Of a stretch of 64,000 nucleotides of DNA, positions 9,852-18,443 are shown one piece after another (within the stretch, counting starts at the first letter, position 1; each line of letters begins with the position of its first letter). Below the pieces are notes generated by a model, which saw nothing but the letters and a program-made list of their open reading frames with translations, was not told the origin of the DNA and made no database searches. This DNA is from Debaryomyces hansenii CBS767 (taxonomy: Eukaryota > Ascomycota > Pichiomycetes > Serinales > Debaryomycetaceae): assembly GCF_000006445.2 (NCBI RefSeq), contig NC_006046.2:1302001-1366000 (forward strand). Direction: 5' to 3'. The translations under genes were made by a program, and so were the position numbers.

Positions 9852-11027
9852 TTACATTCTACTGCTGACAAACTCGTCCCAGCTTGTCTCGCATATCTTC
9901 AAGAACTTTTCCTTATCCCTGGATAAATCGTCCTTGTAGTCAGAGGCCGCATCAGGGGATGAAAGGTTCTGGTTAAAGATCTTGAAATTGAATACGCTCT
10001 CGTTCATGATATTAATGGAGCCGAAAACTTGTTCCTTGGCTTCGTCCTTTGCGAATGCAGAGTTCTGTTCATCGTCGATATCGATAGCCGTACTTTCGAC
10101 ATCGTTGTTGTACTTCTCTTGCATTTCTTTAATTTCGTCTTCTGACACTGGCATTCTATCGTCGTCCACTTCGTCGTCACCATCCCTATCAGACGTATCA
10201 AATACTTCGCGTTGGGATGATAATGGCTGTGAGTGCAATGGGGCCGCTTTCGTGTAGTCCCCGTGGTAGACATCGGTCACTGTATTGGCATTCTTGGGTT
10301 GTTTGTGGTACACGGCCGTGGGATGGGCCATTCCAAAGCTAGCAACACCTCTCGGGTGGTGGAGGGGAAAATAACGGGCCGTGCTAGTATAGGGAGTCAT
10401 TCTGACCCTCTGCATGCCCTGCATTCTCCCAGGATATCCAGTGTACGCGACCGGTTGTGGAAGCATGTACCGGTATCTTCTATTTGGCGCCTGGGCATAC
10501 GGATGGGCATTCTGATGCTGCACCTGGATCTGATAGGGCACATATCTCTTGGGATACCCTCTGGATGCCATAGGAACCCTATTTTGCCTTATGGGTGCCG
10601 ACTGGATCGTAGGGTTGGCTGACGGCCCAATGTTCATCTTCAACGGAGTAGGAATATTCCCTCTCTTCAATCTCTTAATACTGGTTGGTGTCGACAACTT
10701 GTCCATTTCATCTGGCAATGTGCTGCTTGATTCACTCACCACAACCGTTTCACTATCGTTTACCGCCATATTGTTACCGCTCTCAATGCTTGCACTACCA
10801 CTATTGGAGTGTCTTGCTGCAATGAGATTTTTTTGTTGCTGTTCAATTTTTTGGGAAAGCTTAATCGTAGACTTCATCTCTTCATTCAATGCGGGCAATC
10901 CTGGACTCACGATTCGTAAAGCAAGGTCTGAATTTTTATCATCACTTAACTCCAATGAGGTAGGTCTGGGTTTATCATTCTTTCCAAGACTTAATTTGGG
11001 AGCAACTCCTATTCGACTTTGGGACAT
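9852..11027 (-). CDS. Uncharacterised protein with a basic Tyr/Arg/Pro-rich middle region
   Basis: I do not recognise this 391-aa protein. The N-terminus is polar with a short helix (about residues 50-72). The motif SIKRLKRGNIPTPLKM (about 117-132) is basic and looks like a conserved short linear or nuclear-targeting element. The middle (about 145-250) is rich in Tyr, Arg, Pro, Gln and His (for example PNRRYRYMLPQP), typical of disordered RNA-binding or condensate-forming proteins. An acidic stretch (about 283-330) follows, then a C-terminal motif ending KICETSWDEFVSSRM. No membrane segment or enzymatic motif is visible. Codons are more GC-rich than in the neighbours. It lies between AFG3 and the mannosyltransferases on the same strand. 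Confidence 0.8.
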   Translation of the reverse strand: MSQSRIGVAPKLSLGKNDKPRPTSLELSDDKNSDLALRIVSPGLPALNEEMKSTIKLSQKIEQQQKNLIAARHSNSGSASIESGNNMAVNDSETVVVSESSSTLPDEMDKLSTPTSIKRLKRGNIPTPLKMNIGPSANPTIQSAPIRQNRVPMASRGYPKRYVPYQIQVQHQNAHPYAQAPNRRYRYMLPQPVAYTGYPGRMQGMQRVRMTPYTSTARYFPLHHPRGVASFGMAHPTAVYHKQPKNANTVTDVYHGDYTKAAPLHSQPLSSQREVFDTSDRDGDDEVDDDRMPVSEDEIKEMQEKYNNDVESTAIDIDDEQNSAFAKDEAKEQVFGSINIMNESVFNFKIFNQNLSSPDAASDYKDDLSRDKEKFLKICETSWDEFVSSRM

Positions 11028-11444
11028 ATTGGTATATCTGTATTTCCTCTGCTCACAATTACTACCGATATACCTACAAGTACTATGGCGATTAAGTCTA
11101 AGATAAGAAGATCATATAAGACACGACGAGATCGATATGTATTAGAAGTGTATGTTTCACCCTTAATCTCCTGTATATACCGCGTTTTTTGTCTAACTTG
11201 TTTCAGAACTGTTCCAGGCTTCAATTTATTGTGCTAGAGACTAATAAGACGTATATATGTGCTAGATATATAGAAGCAGTGTCGGAACACATTGCGTTCC
11301 TATGAAATACAAAACAAACCGGAAAAAAAACAGTAAAAGCTCAAACAAATTTAAAGTATGTACATATACATGTACGACATACATAAATACAGAGTACGCA
11401 GACGTAGGATGCATAGGGTACAGGGAAAGTAGAACTAAATTTGA
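11028..11444. other. Intergenic region with a possible spliced micro-ORF
   Basis: This 417-bp gap separates the uncharacterised gene from the first GT15 gene, both on the minus strand. Its only notable content is the plus-strand candidate spliced ORF at 11085-11237. The remainder is low-complexity AT-rich sequence with TATATGT-like repeats. Confidence 0.4.
11085..11237 (+). CDS. Candidate spliced micro-ORF, join(11085..11149,11207..11237)
   Basis: An ATG at 11085 opens a very basic 21-codon exon (MAIKSKIRRSYKTRRDRY...). A GTATGT donor at 11150, a CTAAC branch-like core (11193-11197) and a TTTCAG acceptor ending at 11206 define a 57-nt intron, the same size as the certain introns in this window. 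Splicing gives a 31-aa product ending FNLLC. A second AG at 11216 would give a different, longer tail. I recognise no homologue, and the branch heptamer GTCTAAC is imperfect. The ORF lies antisense and head-to-head with the gene at 9852-11027, so it could instead be promoter or UTR sequence. Confidence 0.25.
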   Translation: MAIKSKIRRSYKTRRDRYVLEVYVSPLISCIYRVFCLTCFRTVPGFNLLC

Positions 11445-12701
11445 CTAGGTGAAGTTTTCCCATCCCTTAGGTCTTTGAAGGTTCTTGATCGTGTAGAATT
11501 TAGCAGTACACGAGTAACCCTTCCAGGTGAAATCCTCATCAGGATTACACACACATTTGTTCTTCAATCTGGTTTCCTTGGAGACCGGACAGTTATGGAA
11601 TGGAACGTGGTAGTATCCAACGTCGTCAAAGAAGTGGACTTGGTCTTTTTGCAAGAACAAGGCTGCGGCGATCGAATGGATTGGCGCATCACCCCATCTC
11701 TCGTAGAAGAAACCTCCATTCTTGTCCAAGGTGTCGAAGTATGCGGTGTATGCTTCGGATCTCCACAACTTCAAGCTGGCGATTTCAAAGTTAGACCAGA
11801 AGTGACATCCGTTGTATGTTTCACCGTTGTCGTTGGAAATCCATTCCATCAAGTTGTCCTTGGCGACGTGTTGTGGGTTTTCCTTGATGAATTTCTTGGT
11901 GACGTCCCACAAAGTTGGGATGGTTTCCTTATATTCAGGCAATGAGATGGTGAAACCATAAGCCTTGTTGTTGTCGCTCATCCACTTGAACACGTCATAG
12001 TCGATGTCACAGTAGATCTTTACATCTGGCTCGACTCTCCAGTAGTAGTCGTAGTCCATCATCAACTCGTGTCTCCAGAAAAACCCAGATTCGTAACGAC
12101 ACATGTGTCTGTACGACTTCGAATCACCGTAAATGATTCCCTTTTCCTTCATTTGTTCTCTGGTTAACGCAGCCTTTTCTTGGTCGATCCATGATGGGAA
12201 AGACCACTGTTCCTCTGGAATTAAACCATACTTGGTGGTACCGGAAACAACAGCACTGGTGACCTCCTTGAATTCGTCAGAAAATGGCTGATCGTTCAAG
12301 AAAACCCAGTCGTAGTTAAACTTGTGATTGAAACGATCTTCGATCTGTCTGATCGATCCAAGCAACGAATTCAAGTCAGAATTTCTAGCAAGCGACACAA
12401 ACGTAGCCTTAACCTTGTCCTTTTTGTTAGCTCCTCCCTCTGCCTTTGGCTTGGCTGCTGCTGGCACATTTTGATTTGGCATCTGCAATTCCGCTTGCAC
12501 ATTTCCGCCTCCATTACCACCACTCACATCACCTTCACGACTAATACTTCCATCACTAGCTGGCTTGGCTTGCAAGTTTGTACCTGGGTTAGCGTCAGCA
12601 TTGTAGTATGAGCCTCTTGAAAGGATAAACCCACATCCAATCAAAATAAGAGCAAACACTGCAAATCTTATAATACGGGCATTTGACCTAGAAGACCCCA
12701 T
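11445..12701 (-). CDS. MNT1: GT15 alpha-1,2-mannosyltransferase (Kre2/Mnt1 family), tandem copy A
   Basis: GT15 enzymes transfer mannose from GDP-Man in alpha-1,2 linkage onto O- and N-glycans in the Golgi. The 418-aa product is a type II membrane protein: short basic cytosolic tail, signal anchor (about residues 11-29), a Gly/Asn-rich stem, then the catalytic domain from about residue 96. Family signatures are FNYDWVFLNDQPF, YGLIPEEQWSFP, HMCRYESGFFW, WRVEPDVKIYCDIDYD (containing the presumed catalytic Glu and metal-binding residues), CHFWSNFEIASL and FFYERWGDAPIHS. C-terminal cysteines are conserved. The next gene upstream is a paralogue on the same strand. C. albicans MNT1 and MNT2 are also tandem, but which copy corresponds to which is not settled here. 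Confidence 0.9.
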   Translation of the reverse strand: MGSSRSNARIIRFAVFALILIGCGFILSRGSYYNADANPGTNLQAKPASDGSISREGDVSGGNGGGNVQAELQMPNQNVPAAAKPKAEGGANKKDKVKATFVSLARNSDLNSLLGSIRQIEDRFNHKFNYDWVFLNDQPFSDEFKEVTSAVVSGTTKYGLIPEEQWSFPSWIDQEKAALTREQMKEKGIIYGDSKSYRHMCRYESGFFWRHELMMDYDYYWRVEPDVKIYCDIDYDVFKWMSDNNKAYGFTISLPEYKETIPTLWDVTKKFIKENPQHVAKDNLMEWISNDNGETYNGCHFWSNFEIASLKLWRSEAYTAYFDTLDKNGGFFYERWGDAPIHSIAAALFLQKDQVHFFDDVGYYHVPFHNCPVSKETRLKNKCVCNPDEDFTWKGYSCTAKFYTIKNLQRPKGWENFT

Positions 12702-13127
12702 CTTCGATAATTAAATATTGTTCAAATTGAAAATGATCAAATGAAATCTAATAAATTCGTAAGAAAATTCAACAAATTCCATTAATATCACCGAAGTTTT
12801 ATTTAATAAACCTTACAACCGCGTTTACAGGTTATTGTACGTGTTCACAATTTTCTTACACCAAAAATATTTTTTCGTACTAATCAAGGCAGTTCTGAAC
12901 ATATCTCTAAGCGAATGGTTACAGACAGGAAACACAGGCCTTACTTGCCGAACAACACGCCATGATGTACTGAAAAATAATATTGATGGGTGCTCGATCA
13001 AATAATTGTGTATTATATATATGGATAAGAGCTACAATGTCGGATGCAGAATAAAGGGTCTAGTGGATTGTAAGAGAATCATTGTAGACCAACAGTAGGT
13101 CTATATATGATGCATATAAATATGGAT
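12702..13127. other. Intergenic region between the two GT15 paralogues
   Basis: This 426-bp segment is the promoter of copy A and the 3' flank of copy B. I see no ORF, RNA gene or clear repeat in it. Confidence 0.6.
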
Positions 13128-14447
13128 CTAGGTATAGTTCACCCATTCCTGTGGCTTTTCTTTCTTCATAACGTCGTAGTACTTGTTACCGCATGAGTAG
13201 CCTCTGAATGTGAAGTCAGATTTGGGGTCACAGTGACACTTGTGATCGTACCTGAATTGAGAATTAAGCGGACACTGAGTGTATACACCGTGGTTGTAGC
13301 CAACGTCTTCGAAGTAGTGGACCTGATCCTTGGAAAGGAAAAGGGCCGCAGCAATCGAATGGATTGGGGCGTCGCCCCATCTCTCGTAGAAAAAGCCCCC
13401 AGTTTTGTCCAAGTAGTCGAAAAATTCTCTGTATGCCTGCGAACGCCAGAATTTCAACGAGGCCACCTCGAAGTTGGACCAGAAGTGGCACAAATTATAC
13501 GTTTCCCCCTTGTTGTCGGAAATGAAGTCCATGAGGTTGTCTTCGGCCAAGTATTGGGGGTTTTTCTTGATGAAGTCCTTGACGTGGCCCCACAACGACG
13601 AAATCGTCTTTTCAAACTCGTAGATCGAAATCGTGAATCCGTACACCTTGTTATTGTCCTCCATGTATTTGAAAAGATCGTAGTCCAAGTCGCAGTGTAT
13701 TTGGATGCCAGGCTCGACTCTCCAATACCAATCGTACTCGTCTAACAACGGATTTTGCCAGAAGAATCCCGACTCAAATCGACACATGTGTCTGTACGAT
13801 TCTGAGTCACCGTAAATGATACCGGCAGCCTTCATGGCGTTCCTCGATTCCGCTGCCTTTTCCTTGTCGATCCAATCGGGGTATGACCAATGTTCCTTGG
13901 GGATCAACCCATATTTGGTTTTTCCTGATACAATTGAGGTGGTCAATTTCTTGAATTCGTCGGTGAATGGCTCGTCGTTCAAAAATACCCAATCGTAGTT
14001 GAATTTACGGTTGAACCGATCCTCCACTCGCCTCACCGACTTGATTAAGTCGTACAATTCTTTGTTTCTGGCCAACGTTACAAACGTCGCTTTGACCCGT
14101 TCACCGGGATATACATCATTTACACCGGCAACCTGATCATGGCTTGCGCTCGAGTCACTCACCACTTGGTCAGTAGCTTCGTTGATTTCTGCTTCCTCGA
14201 TCTGGATATGCGCCTGTTCATGTTCCTTATCGTTATTTTTAATCGGATCTTGCACTTTTCTTGGTGGATCCACCACAGCGTTGATAGCGCCGCCCATATC
14301 GCTGCCCTGGAAGTCCTTCACGATTTCATTAGTATCCTTATCTACATAAACAACCTGAGGCCTTAAAAACACGGAAAGCATATATAACACCAATAGTGCT
14401 ATACCTATGGCCGCTACCCTAATAGCAGGAGTTCTTATCATGCCCAT
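13128..14447 (-). CDS. MNT2: GT15 alpha-1,2-mannosyltransferase (Kre2/Mnt1 family), tandem copy B
   Basis: Paralogue of the neighbouring gene with the same architecture: a 439-aa type II membrane protein with a signal anchor at about residues 8-26, a Glu/Asp-rich stem and the GT15 catalytic domain from about residue 118. The same motifs recur with small changes: FNYDWVFLNDEPF, YGLIPKEHWSYP, HMCRFESGFFW, WRVEPGIQIHCDLDYD, CHFWSNFEVASL and FFYERWGDAPIHS. The stem diverges, while the catalytic region is closely similar, as expected of an old tandem duplication. Predicted role: addition of the second or third alpha-1,2-mannose to O-glycans. A second in-frame ATG lies two codons downstream and could be the start instead. 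Confidence 0.9.
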   Translation of the reverse strand: MGMIRTPAIRVAAIGIALLVLYMLSVFLRPQVVYVDKDTNEIVKDFQGSDMGGAINAVVDPPRKVQDPIKNNDKEHEQAHIQIEEAEINEATDQVVSDSSASHDQVAGVNDVYPGERVKATFVTLARNKELYDLIKSVRRVEDRFNRKFNYDWVFLNDEPFTDEFKKLTTSIVSGKTKYGLIPKEHWSYPDWIDKEKAAESRNAMKAAGIIYGDSESYRHMCRFESGFFWQNPLLDEYDWYWRVEPGIQIHCDLDYDLFKYMEDNNKVYGFTISIYEFEKTISSLWGHVKDFIKKNPQYLAEDNLMDFISDNKGETYNLCHFWSNFEVASLKFWRSQAYREFFDYLDKTGGFFYERWGDAPIHSIAAALFLSKDQVHYFEDVGYNHGVYTQCPLNSQFRYDHKCHCDPKSDFTFRGYSCGNKYYDVMKKEKPQEWVNYT

Positions 14448-15418
14448 AAATTGTAAATAATTGAAGAAAAAGAATAATACAAATTGTTAAAGAAGTGGTT
14501 TTTTTTTAAATTGCCGCACTTTTATACACCTTGTGTCTCATATGTTACATCTACTTAAGCCTTTCTACTACGCCTAATTATAGTATCGCTACCATCTAGA
14601 CATCCCTGCCAATTGGTCATTCACTCTACATCGAATTGCAATAATACACGAACTAAACACTCTATTTAAACTATATACGTGAACTTTGGCTATTAATAGT
14701 AAGATCATAGAAGTGCGACCTGCGTAGTCTAAATCTGATTATGTCCATAAATGATCAATTCTTTCGGCGCAAAGCACAAACTAAATAGGACAGAAACCAT
14801 TTTCTGTCAAATTCACAGTACTCTGGTACACATGGGGACTGTTTTCTACTATTTTCAGTTGGGGAATTTCTCGAGTATAAAAATAATACTATATCTATCT
14901 ATATCCCAATGCGCTGTCATTGCAGATATTTTTTCTATTGTTTCGGACCGTGCTTAAATTGTCCGGCTGAACTTGTAAGTTATGTAGCGAGTTCCGAATT
15001 TCAAGCTACAACGATATAATAGGTTAGATAGTACAGTATGTAGTACACTGGTAGTATGGTAATTTTAAATGGACGAATATTTGTAGATCAGGTGAATATT
15101 TTGGTCCACGAACCCATAATCGCCACTTATGGTGATAGCCGTTCAGGAACGTTGGTATACCTCAAACATGCCATACAAAAAACACTCGCGTAATACGCAA
15201 TATGTTCATTGATCTTGTTTACGAGTCGATGTTGAAAAATGGCAAATGGTGCCAACGATGGAAGTGTAAATTCAAGTATCCCTTCCCCCACTACAGTAGG
15301 AAGAAAAATACTGCGGAAGAACGATTGGATAGTAGCGATGCAAGAGAAGACTCACGCAAAAAAAATTAAGGTGTGGCTACGAGGTAGAGAGAACACTGTG
15401 TGGTTATAGGTGTATGCA
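14448..15418. other. 971-bp intergenic region with an inverted repeat
   Basis: Upstream flank of GT15 copy B and 3' flank of the TBC gene. No credible ORF; the longest (14751-14957, plus, 68 codons) has no recognisable content. The clearest structure is the 8-bp inverted repeat at 14789-14808. The region is longer than most gaps here, consistent with a complex promoter. Confidence 0.5.
14789..14808. repeat. Perfect inverted repeat, 8-bp arms, 4-nt spacer
   Basis: GACAGAAA (14789-14796) and TTTCTGTC (14801-14808) are exact reverse complements separated by CCAT. It lies about 340 bp upstream of GT15 copy B and could be a dimeric factor site. Confidence 0.6.
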
Positions 15419-17491
15419 TTAGTCTTTATATAGTTTTCGGAGGGTGTGAAGGTCCTCTCTAGTGATTTTCCTTTCAAATGTAGTGTTAACGGCCATGAGT
15501 TCGTGGTACTTAATTTTGATCTTGGACGGCTTGAGGGTAGAAAAGTTCTTCATGACGAGATAAATGTCGTTACACGATTGCGACGCAAGTAAGTACTTTT
15601 CGAATATCTTGAACAATGAGAGCGATAAGGTGATTAGGGTGATTTCAACGTTGGTCACCAAGAAGTTGTCAAAGAGCTTAAACCATATTTCCAACGGCAA
15701 ACCGTCAGTGAACAACAGGAGCCACCAATTCAAGGTGATGTATTCAATCTGGAGGTTCAATGTGGAGAAATGGGCATTTAACTTGGGTAATAGACGAGGG
15801 AAGTAGTGAAGGCGCATGATTTTCTGGTCCACTCGAATAACTGGAAGCGAATGTATGCTGAAGAAGTTATACCCATTGTATTTGGGTAATATGTCCTCCA
15901 CAAACGCCGTAAATATCCAGAAAATGTCCTCTTCTGTTAGTTTATTTTCTCCAAGCAAGAGGTTTCCAACAATCTTATTCATACCCTGGCAGTATCCAAT
16001 ATCGGAGTTGTAGGCCACGAATGCGTAGAGAACGTTCTGTAATTTGTAAAAGTTGGGCCCGGGCTGGCTGTTGACCAAGTCGTTGAAATAGATATTTGAA
16101 GGTAGCGTTCTATGCAAATCAAGATCAATCTGATGGATATTGGATTTGACAGCGTCGCTGGTTGTGGTTTTGGCTCCCTTAATGAGGTTGTGCAACTCTC
16201 CTGGTACCCGAAGATTTTTCGCACCCGACAATTCGAGCCAGAGATTACATCTGTATTTGAGGGGAATACCATTCTCACTTACCAATTTACGGAGAGTCTT
16301 AAGGCTTCCTATTTCATGAGGAGCATTGGAGTTTGATCCAAATTTCGATTGTGATTTGTCGAGTTTGATAAGATTGAGCCCCTGGGCACCAAATATTTCA
16401 TGCCCCGAGATAGCTGCATGATAATTGATGTCCTGAGGTTGCACATTAAGATCTGCATATTTGTAGTATACCTTAATCAGATCTTTGATGAATTGATCCC
16501 ATGAAAATTCAAACTGCTTATTCTTTGCATCATGTAACTGTCCGATTTCTTTCAATTTGTCTATACTAGGTTTAACCAGTCGAACATTGGTGGTCCCCTT
16601 AACTTCTAAAGGATTCGTCTCGGTTATGCTAAATTTGGATTCATTATTGACAATTCTTTCGTCTGACAGAGATTCAGGCTCCTTGCCTACTGAGCTTTCC
16701 AATGTACTTTTATCGGCAAATTCATTCATGTCATTAAAGAACCCATATTTATCAACGCTGGCATTAATGGATATATCTGGAGTCTTGGGAATATCCATTT
16801 TATTTATTGTGTCTAACTCTACTGGTATTCTGGTATCTGAAGTATTTTCAGTGGCTGGAATCGATGACAGTGACGAGTCCAAATATGAATAGCTCAATCT
16901 AGAGTCTCTCGTTTTCATTGTTTCTTTATCCAACGTCAAGCTTGAAGATGAATGACGCTTGTATGGTTCTTTGAACCAATCACTAATCCATCCGGCCGGT
17001 CTAGTTGGCGTTGTAGAAACCGGACCAAATTTATTGGTAGCTTCATCTTCAATTATTTCGCTTTCAATAGAATCGTGCGGTATTTCGCTCTTCATATCTT
17101 CATTTATCGCATGTTTAATAAGACCCAGTAGTACTTTATCAACATTCTCATCTACTTTTAACGAATTTAGTTTCTGATCTATTTCCAAGCTACTCAAATT
17201 GCCGTACTCATTGCACATCTTTAGTAATTCTTGTTCTCTTTGAAACTTTTCCTTTCGAAGTAGAATCAATTCCAGTTCCTTTAGTGCCAAGTCATACGAA
17301 AGCTGTCTAATTAATGACACTGGTTGGCCATTAAACTTCAAATTGATTAGTTTATTAATTTGGCTATCATTTACCTGGTGTAAGTTTCCACCAAGTGAAT
17401 TTATTACCGGCGTCGGTATATCATTCGAACCAAATAAATCCGTAGTCGATGAAGCACCAGAGCCTTCTTCCGGAAATAGCAGCTGTTTCAT
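15419..17491 (-). CDS. TBC-domain Rab GTPase-activating protein
   Basis: TBC proteins accelerate GTP hydrolysis on Rab/Ypt GTPases in vesicle traffic. I start at the ATG at 17491 (690 aa); the frame is open upstream but only from a non-ATG codon. The N-terminal half is polar and probably disordered, with a helix (about residues 55-95) containing LALKELELILLRKEKF. The TBC domain spans about residues 390-665. It opens with NGIPLKYRCNLWLELSGA, has the arginine-finger motif IDLDLHRTLPSN (about 454) and the glutamine-finger motif GYCQGMN (about 501), so both catalytic fingers are present. The domain resembles the Gyp2/Mdr1-like branch most, but I cannot assign one yeast orthologue. Confidence 0.85.
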   Translation of the reverse strand: MKQLLFPEEGSGASSTTDLFGSNDIPTPVINSLGGNLHQVNDSQINKLINLKFNGQPVSLIRQLSYDLALKELELILLRKEKFQREQELLKMCNEYGNLSSLEIDQKLNSLKVDENVDKVLLGLIKHAINEDMKSEIPHDSIESEIIEDEATNKFGPVSTTPTRPAGWISDWFKEPYKRHSSSSLTLDKETMKTRDSRLSYSYLDSSLSSIPATENTSDTRIPVELDTINKMDIPKTPDISINASVDKYGFFNDMNEFADKSTLESSVGKEPESLSDERIVNNESKFSITETNPLEVKGTTNVRLVKPSIDKLKEIGQLHDAKNKQFEFSWDQFIKDLIKVYYKYADLNVQPQDINYHAAISGHEIFGAQGLNLIKLDKSQSKFGSNSNAPHEIGSLKTLRKLVSENGIPLKYRCNLWLELSGAKNLRVPGELHNLIKGAKTTTSDAVKSNIHQIDLDLHRTLPSNIYFNDLVNSQPGPNFYKLQNVLYAFVAYNSDIGYCQGMNKIVGNLLLGENKLTEEDIFWIFTAFVEDILPKYNGYNFFSIHSLPVIRVDQKIMRLHYFPRLLPKLNAHFSTLNLQIEYITLNWWLLLFTDGLPLEIWFKLFDNFLVTNVEITLITLSLSLFKIFEKYLLASQSCNDIYLVMKNFSTLKPSKIKIKYHELMAVNTTFERKITREDLHTLRKLYKD

Positions 17492-17582
17492 ATTAACATG
17501 TTGTATGCTGTAAGGAAAATACGTCTTATGATTGAATTTTGAACTCAATGTACGTAGATACACGATAAGATTATTTTTTTTT

Positions 17583-17692
17583 CTGTCAACGCAGACCGGA
17601 ATTGAACCTGCGATCTTTTCTTATTCGCCTGTTCAAGCTAAAGAATACTGAATTGCAATGTATTACCCTTAATAGCCCACGATTGTCACTAG
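17583..17692 (-). pseudogene. Possible decayed tRNA gene (box B-like segment)
   Basis: On the minus strand the segment GCAGGTTCAATTCCGGT matches the Pol III box B/T-arm consensus GGTTCRANTCC, with one mismatch in the T stem. It is followed by CTGCGTT, which could pair with AATCGTGG about 100 nt upstream after one bulge. I could not build a standard D arm, box A or anticodon loop. The T-run beside its 3' end is on the wrong strand for a Pol III terminator. A relic or chance match is more likely than a working tRNA. Confidence 0.25.
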
Positions 17693-17824
17693 CTTGTAGA
17701 CAAGAGTAGTAGTGAGAGTCTTCTACAATATATTGCAAAAAAAATGGTTAAATCTCTTTGTAAAGCGTGTCATCTTTATGCAAGGACAATGCTAATCTTC
17801 TCTGTATTGTTAAAATTGACAAAT

Positions 17825-17846
17825 GTACTATCCAGAAGGATAGTAC
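17825..17846. repeat. Perfect inverted repeat, 9-bp arms, 4-nt loop
   Basis: GTACTATCC (17825-17833) and GGATAGTAC (17838-17846) are exact reverse complements around AGAA. The RNA hairpin would have a GNRA-unrelated tetraloop. Function unknown. Confidence 0.6.
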
Positions 17847-17923
17847 GAACAAAAGAGATTTTTCGCGGTATATATACTGTAGGGGTTTTGTGCACTACTT
17901 ACTATTCAGTACTTATTTTGTTT

Positions 17924-18361
17924 CTAATACATTTTGAATGGCAATATATTGACATTCACATATGAACACATTGAATAAATGTAAGAACCAAGTTCATTGC
18001 TAAGGTTAAATGTATGTAGTTTAATTATATTAAACCGTAGTGCCATTTGCCTTTTAAACTTCCTAAAGTTTACCTGTAAGCAAATGTAAATAGGTTCTGG
18101 GTAGGTATGCATACCTGTTAGTACGTTACAGCTATATTGGAGCAGTTTCAAGTTATTATGCTTATATAAAGCAATATATTGCAATGCAATGACTATGTAA
18201 ATGTGTACTTGTAGGTTCACTATCTCAAATATGATTTGCACACGAACTCCACTAAATTTCATCTGTAAACCAAAGATCAGCATGAATAGTAAATTCAAGC
18301 AAGTGTCAAACAGATCAATTATATCGGTTGAATTTGCAAAAACGAGATATTTTGAGATCAT
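17924..18361 (-). CDS. Dubious 145-codon ORF
   Basis: An ATG-started ORF of 145 codons sits in the gap upstream of NPL4 on the opposite strand. It has no recognisable domain; the composition (Ile, Leu, Phe, Tyr, Asn) is what AT-rich non-coding DNA gives. Its length is greater than most random ORFs in such AT-rich sequence, so I list it but do not claim it is a gene. Confidence 0.15.
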   Translation of the reverse strand: MISKYLVFANSTDIIDLFDTCLNLLFMLIFGLQMKFSGVRVQIIFEIVNLQVHIYIVIALQYIALYKHNNLKLLQYSCNVLTGMHTYPEPIYICLQVNFRKFKRQMALRFNIIKLHTFNLSNELGSYIYSMCSYVNVNILPFKMY

Positions 18362-18443
18362 AAGAGAACTTCTATTTAATATAGATATTATCAGTAGATT
18401 TGAGTAACGATACGTATAGTTGGATCAGTGGCAATTTTATAAA

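Larger units (their letters stand above)
17492..18443. other. 952-bp divergent intergenic region with tRNA-like relic, hairpin and a dubious ORF
   Basis: This gap lies between the TBC gene (minus) and NPL4 (plus). It holds a tRNA-like segment (17583-17692), a perfect 9-bp-arm inverted repeat (17825-17846) and a 145-codon minus-strand ORF (17924-18361). The word GCAATATATTG occurs at 17941 and 18171. It is the most structured non-coding stretch of the window. Confidence 0.5.

Noticed and set aside
14751..14957. 68-codon ORF in the 14.4-15.4 kb gap
   Set aside because: Short, no family features and no splice signals.
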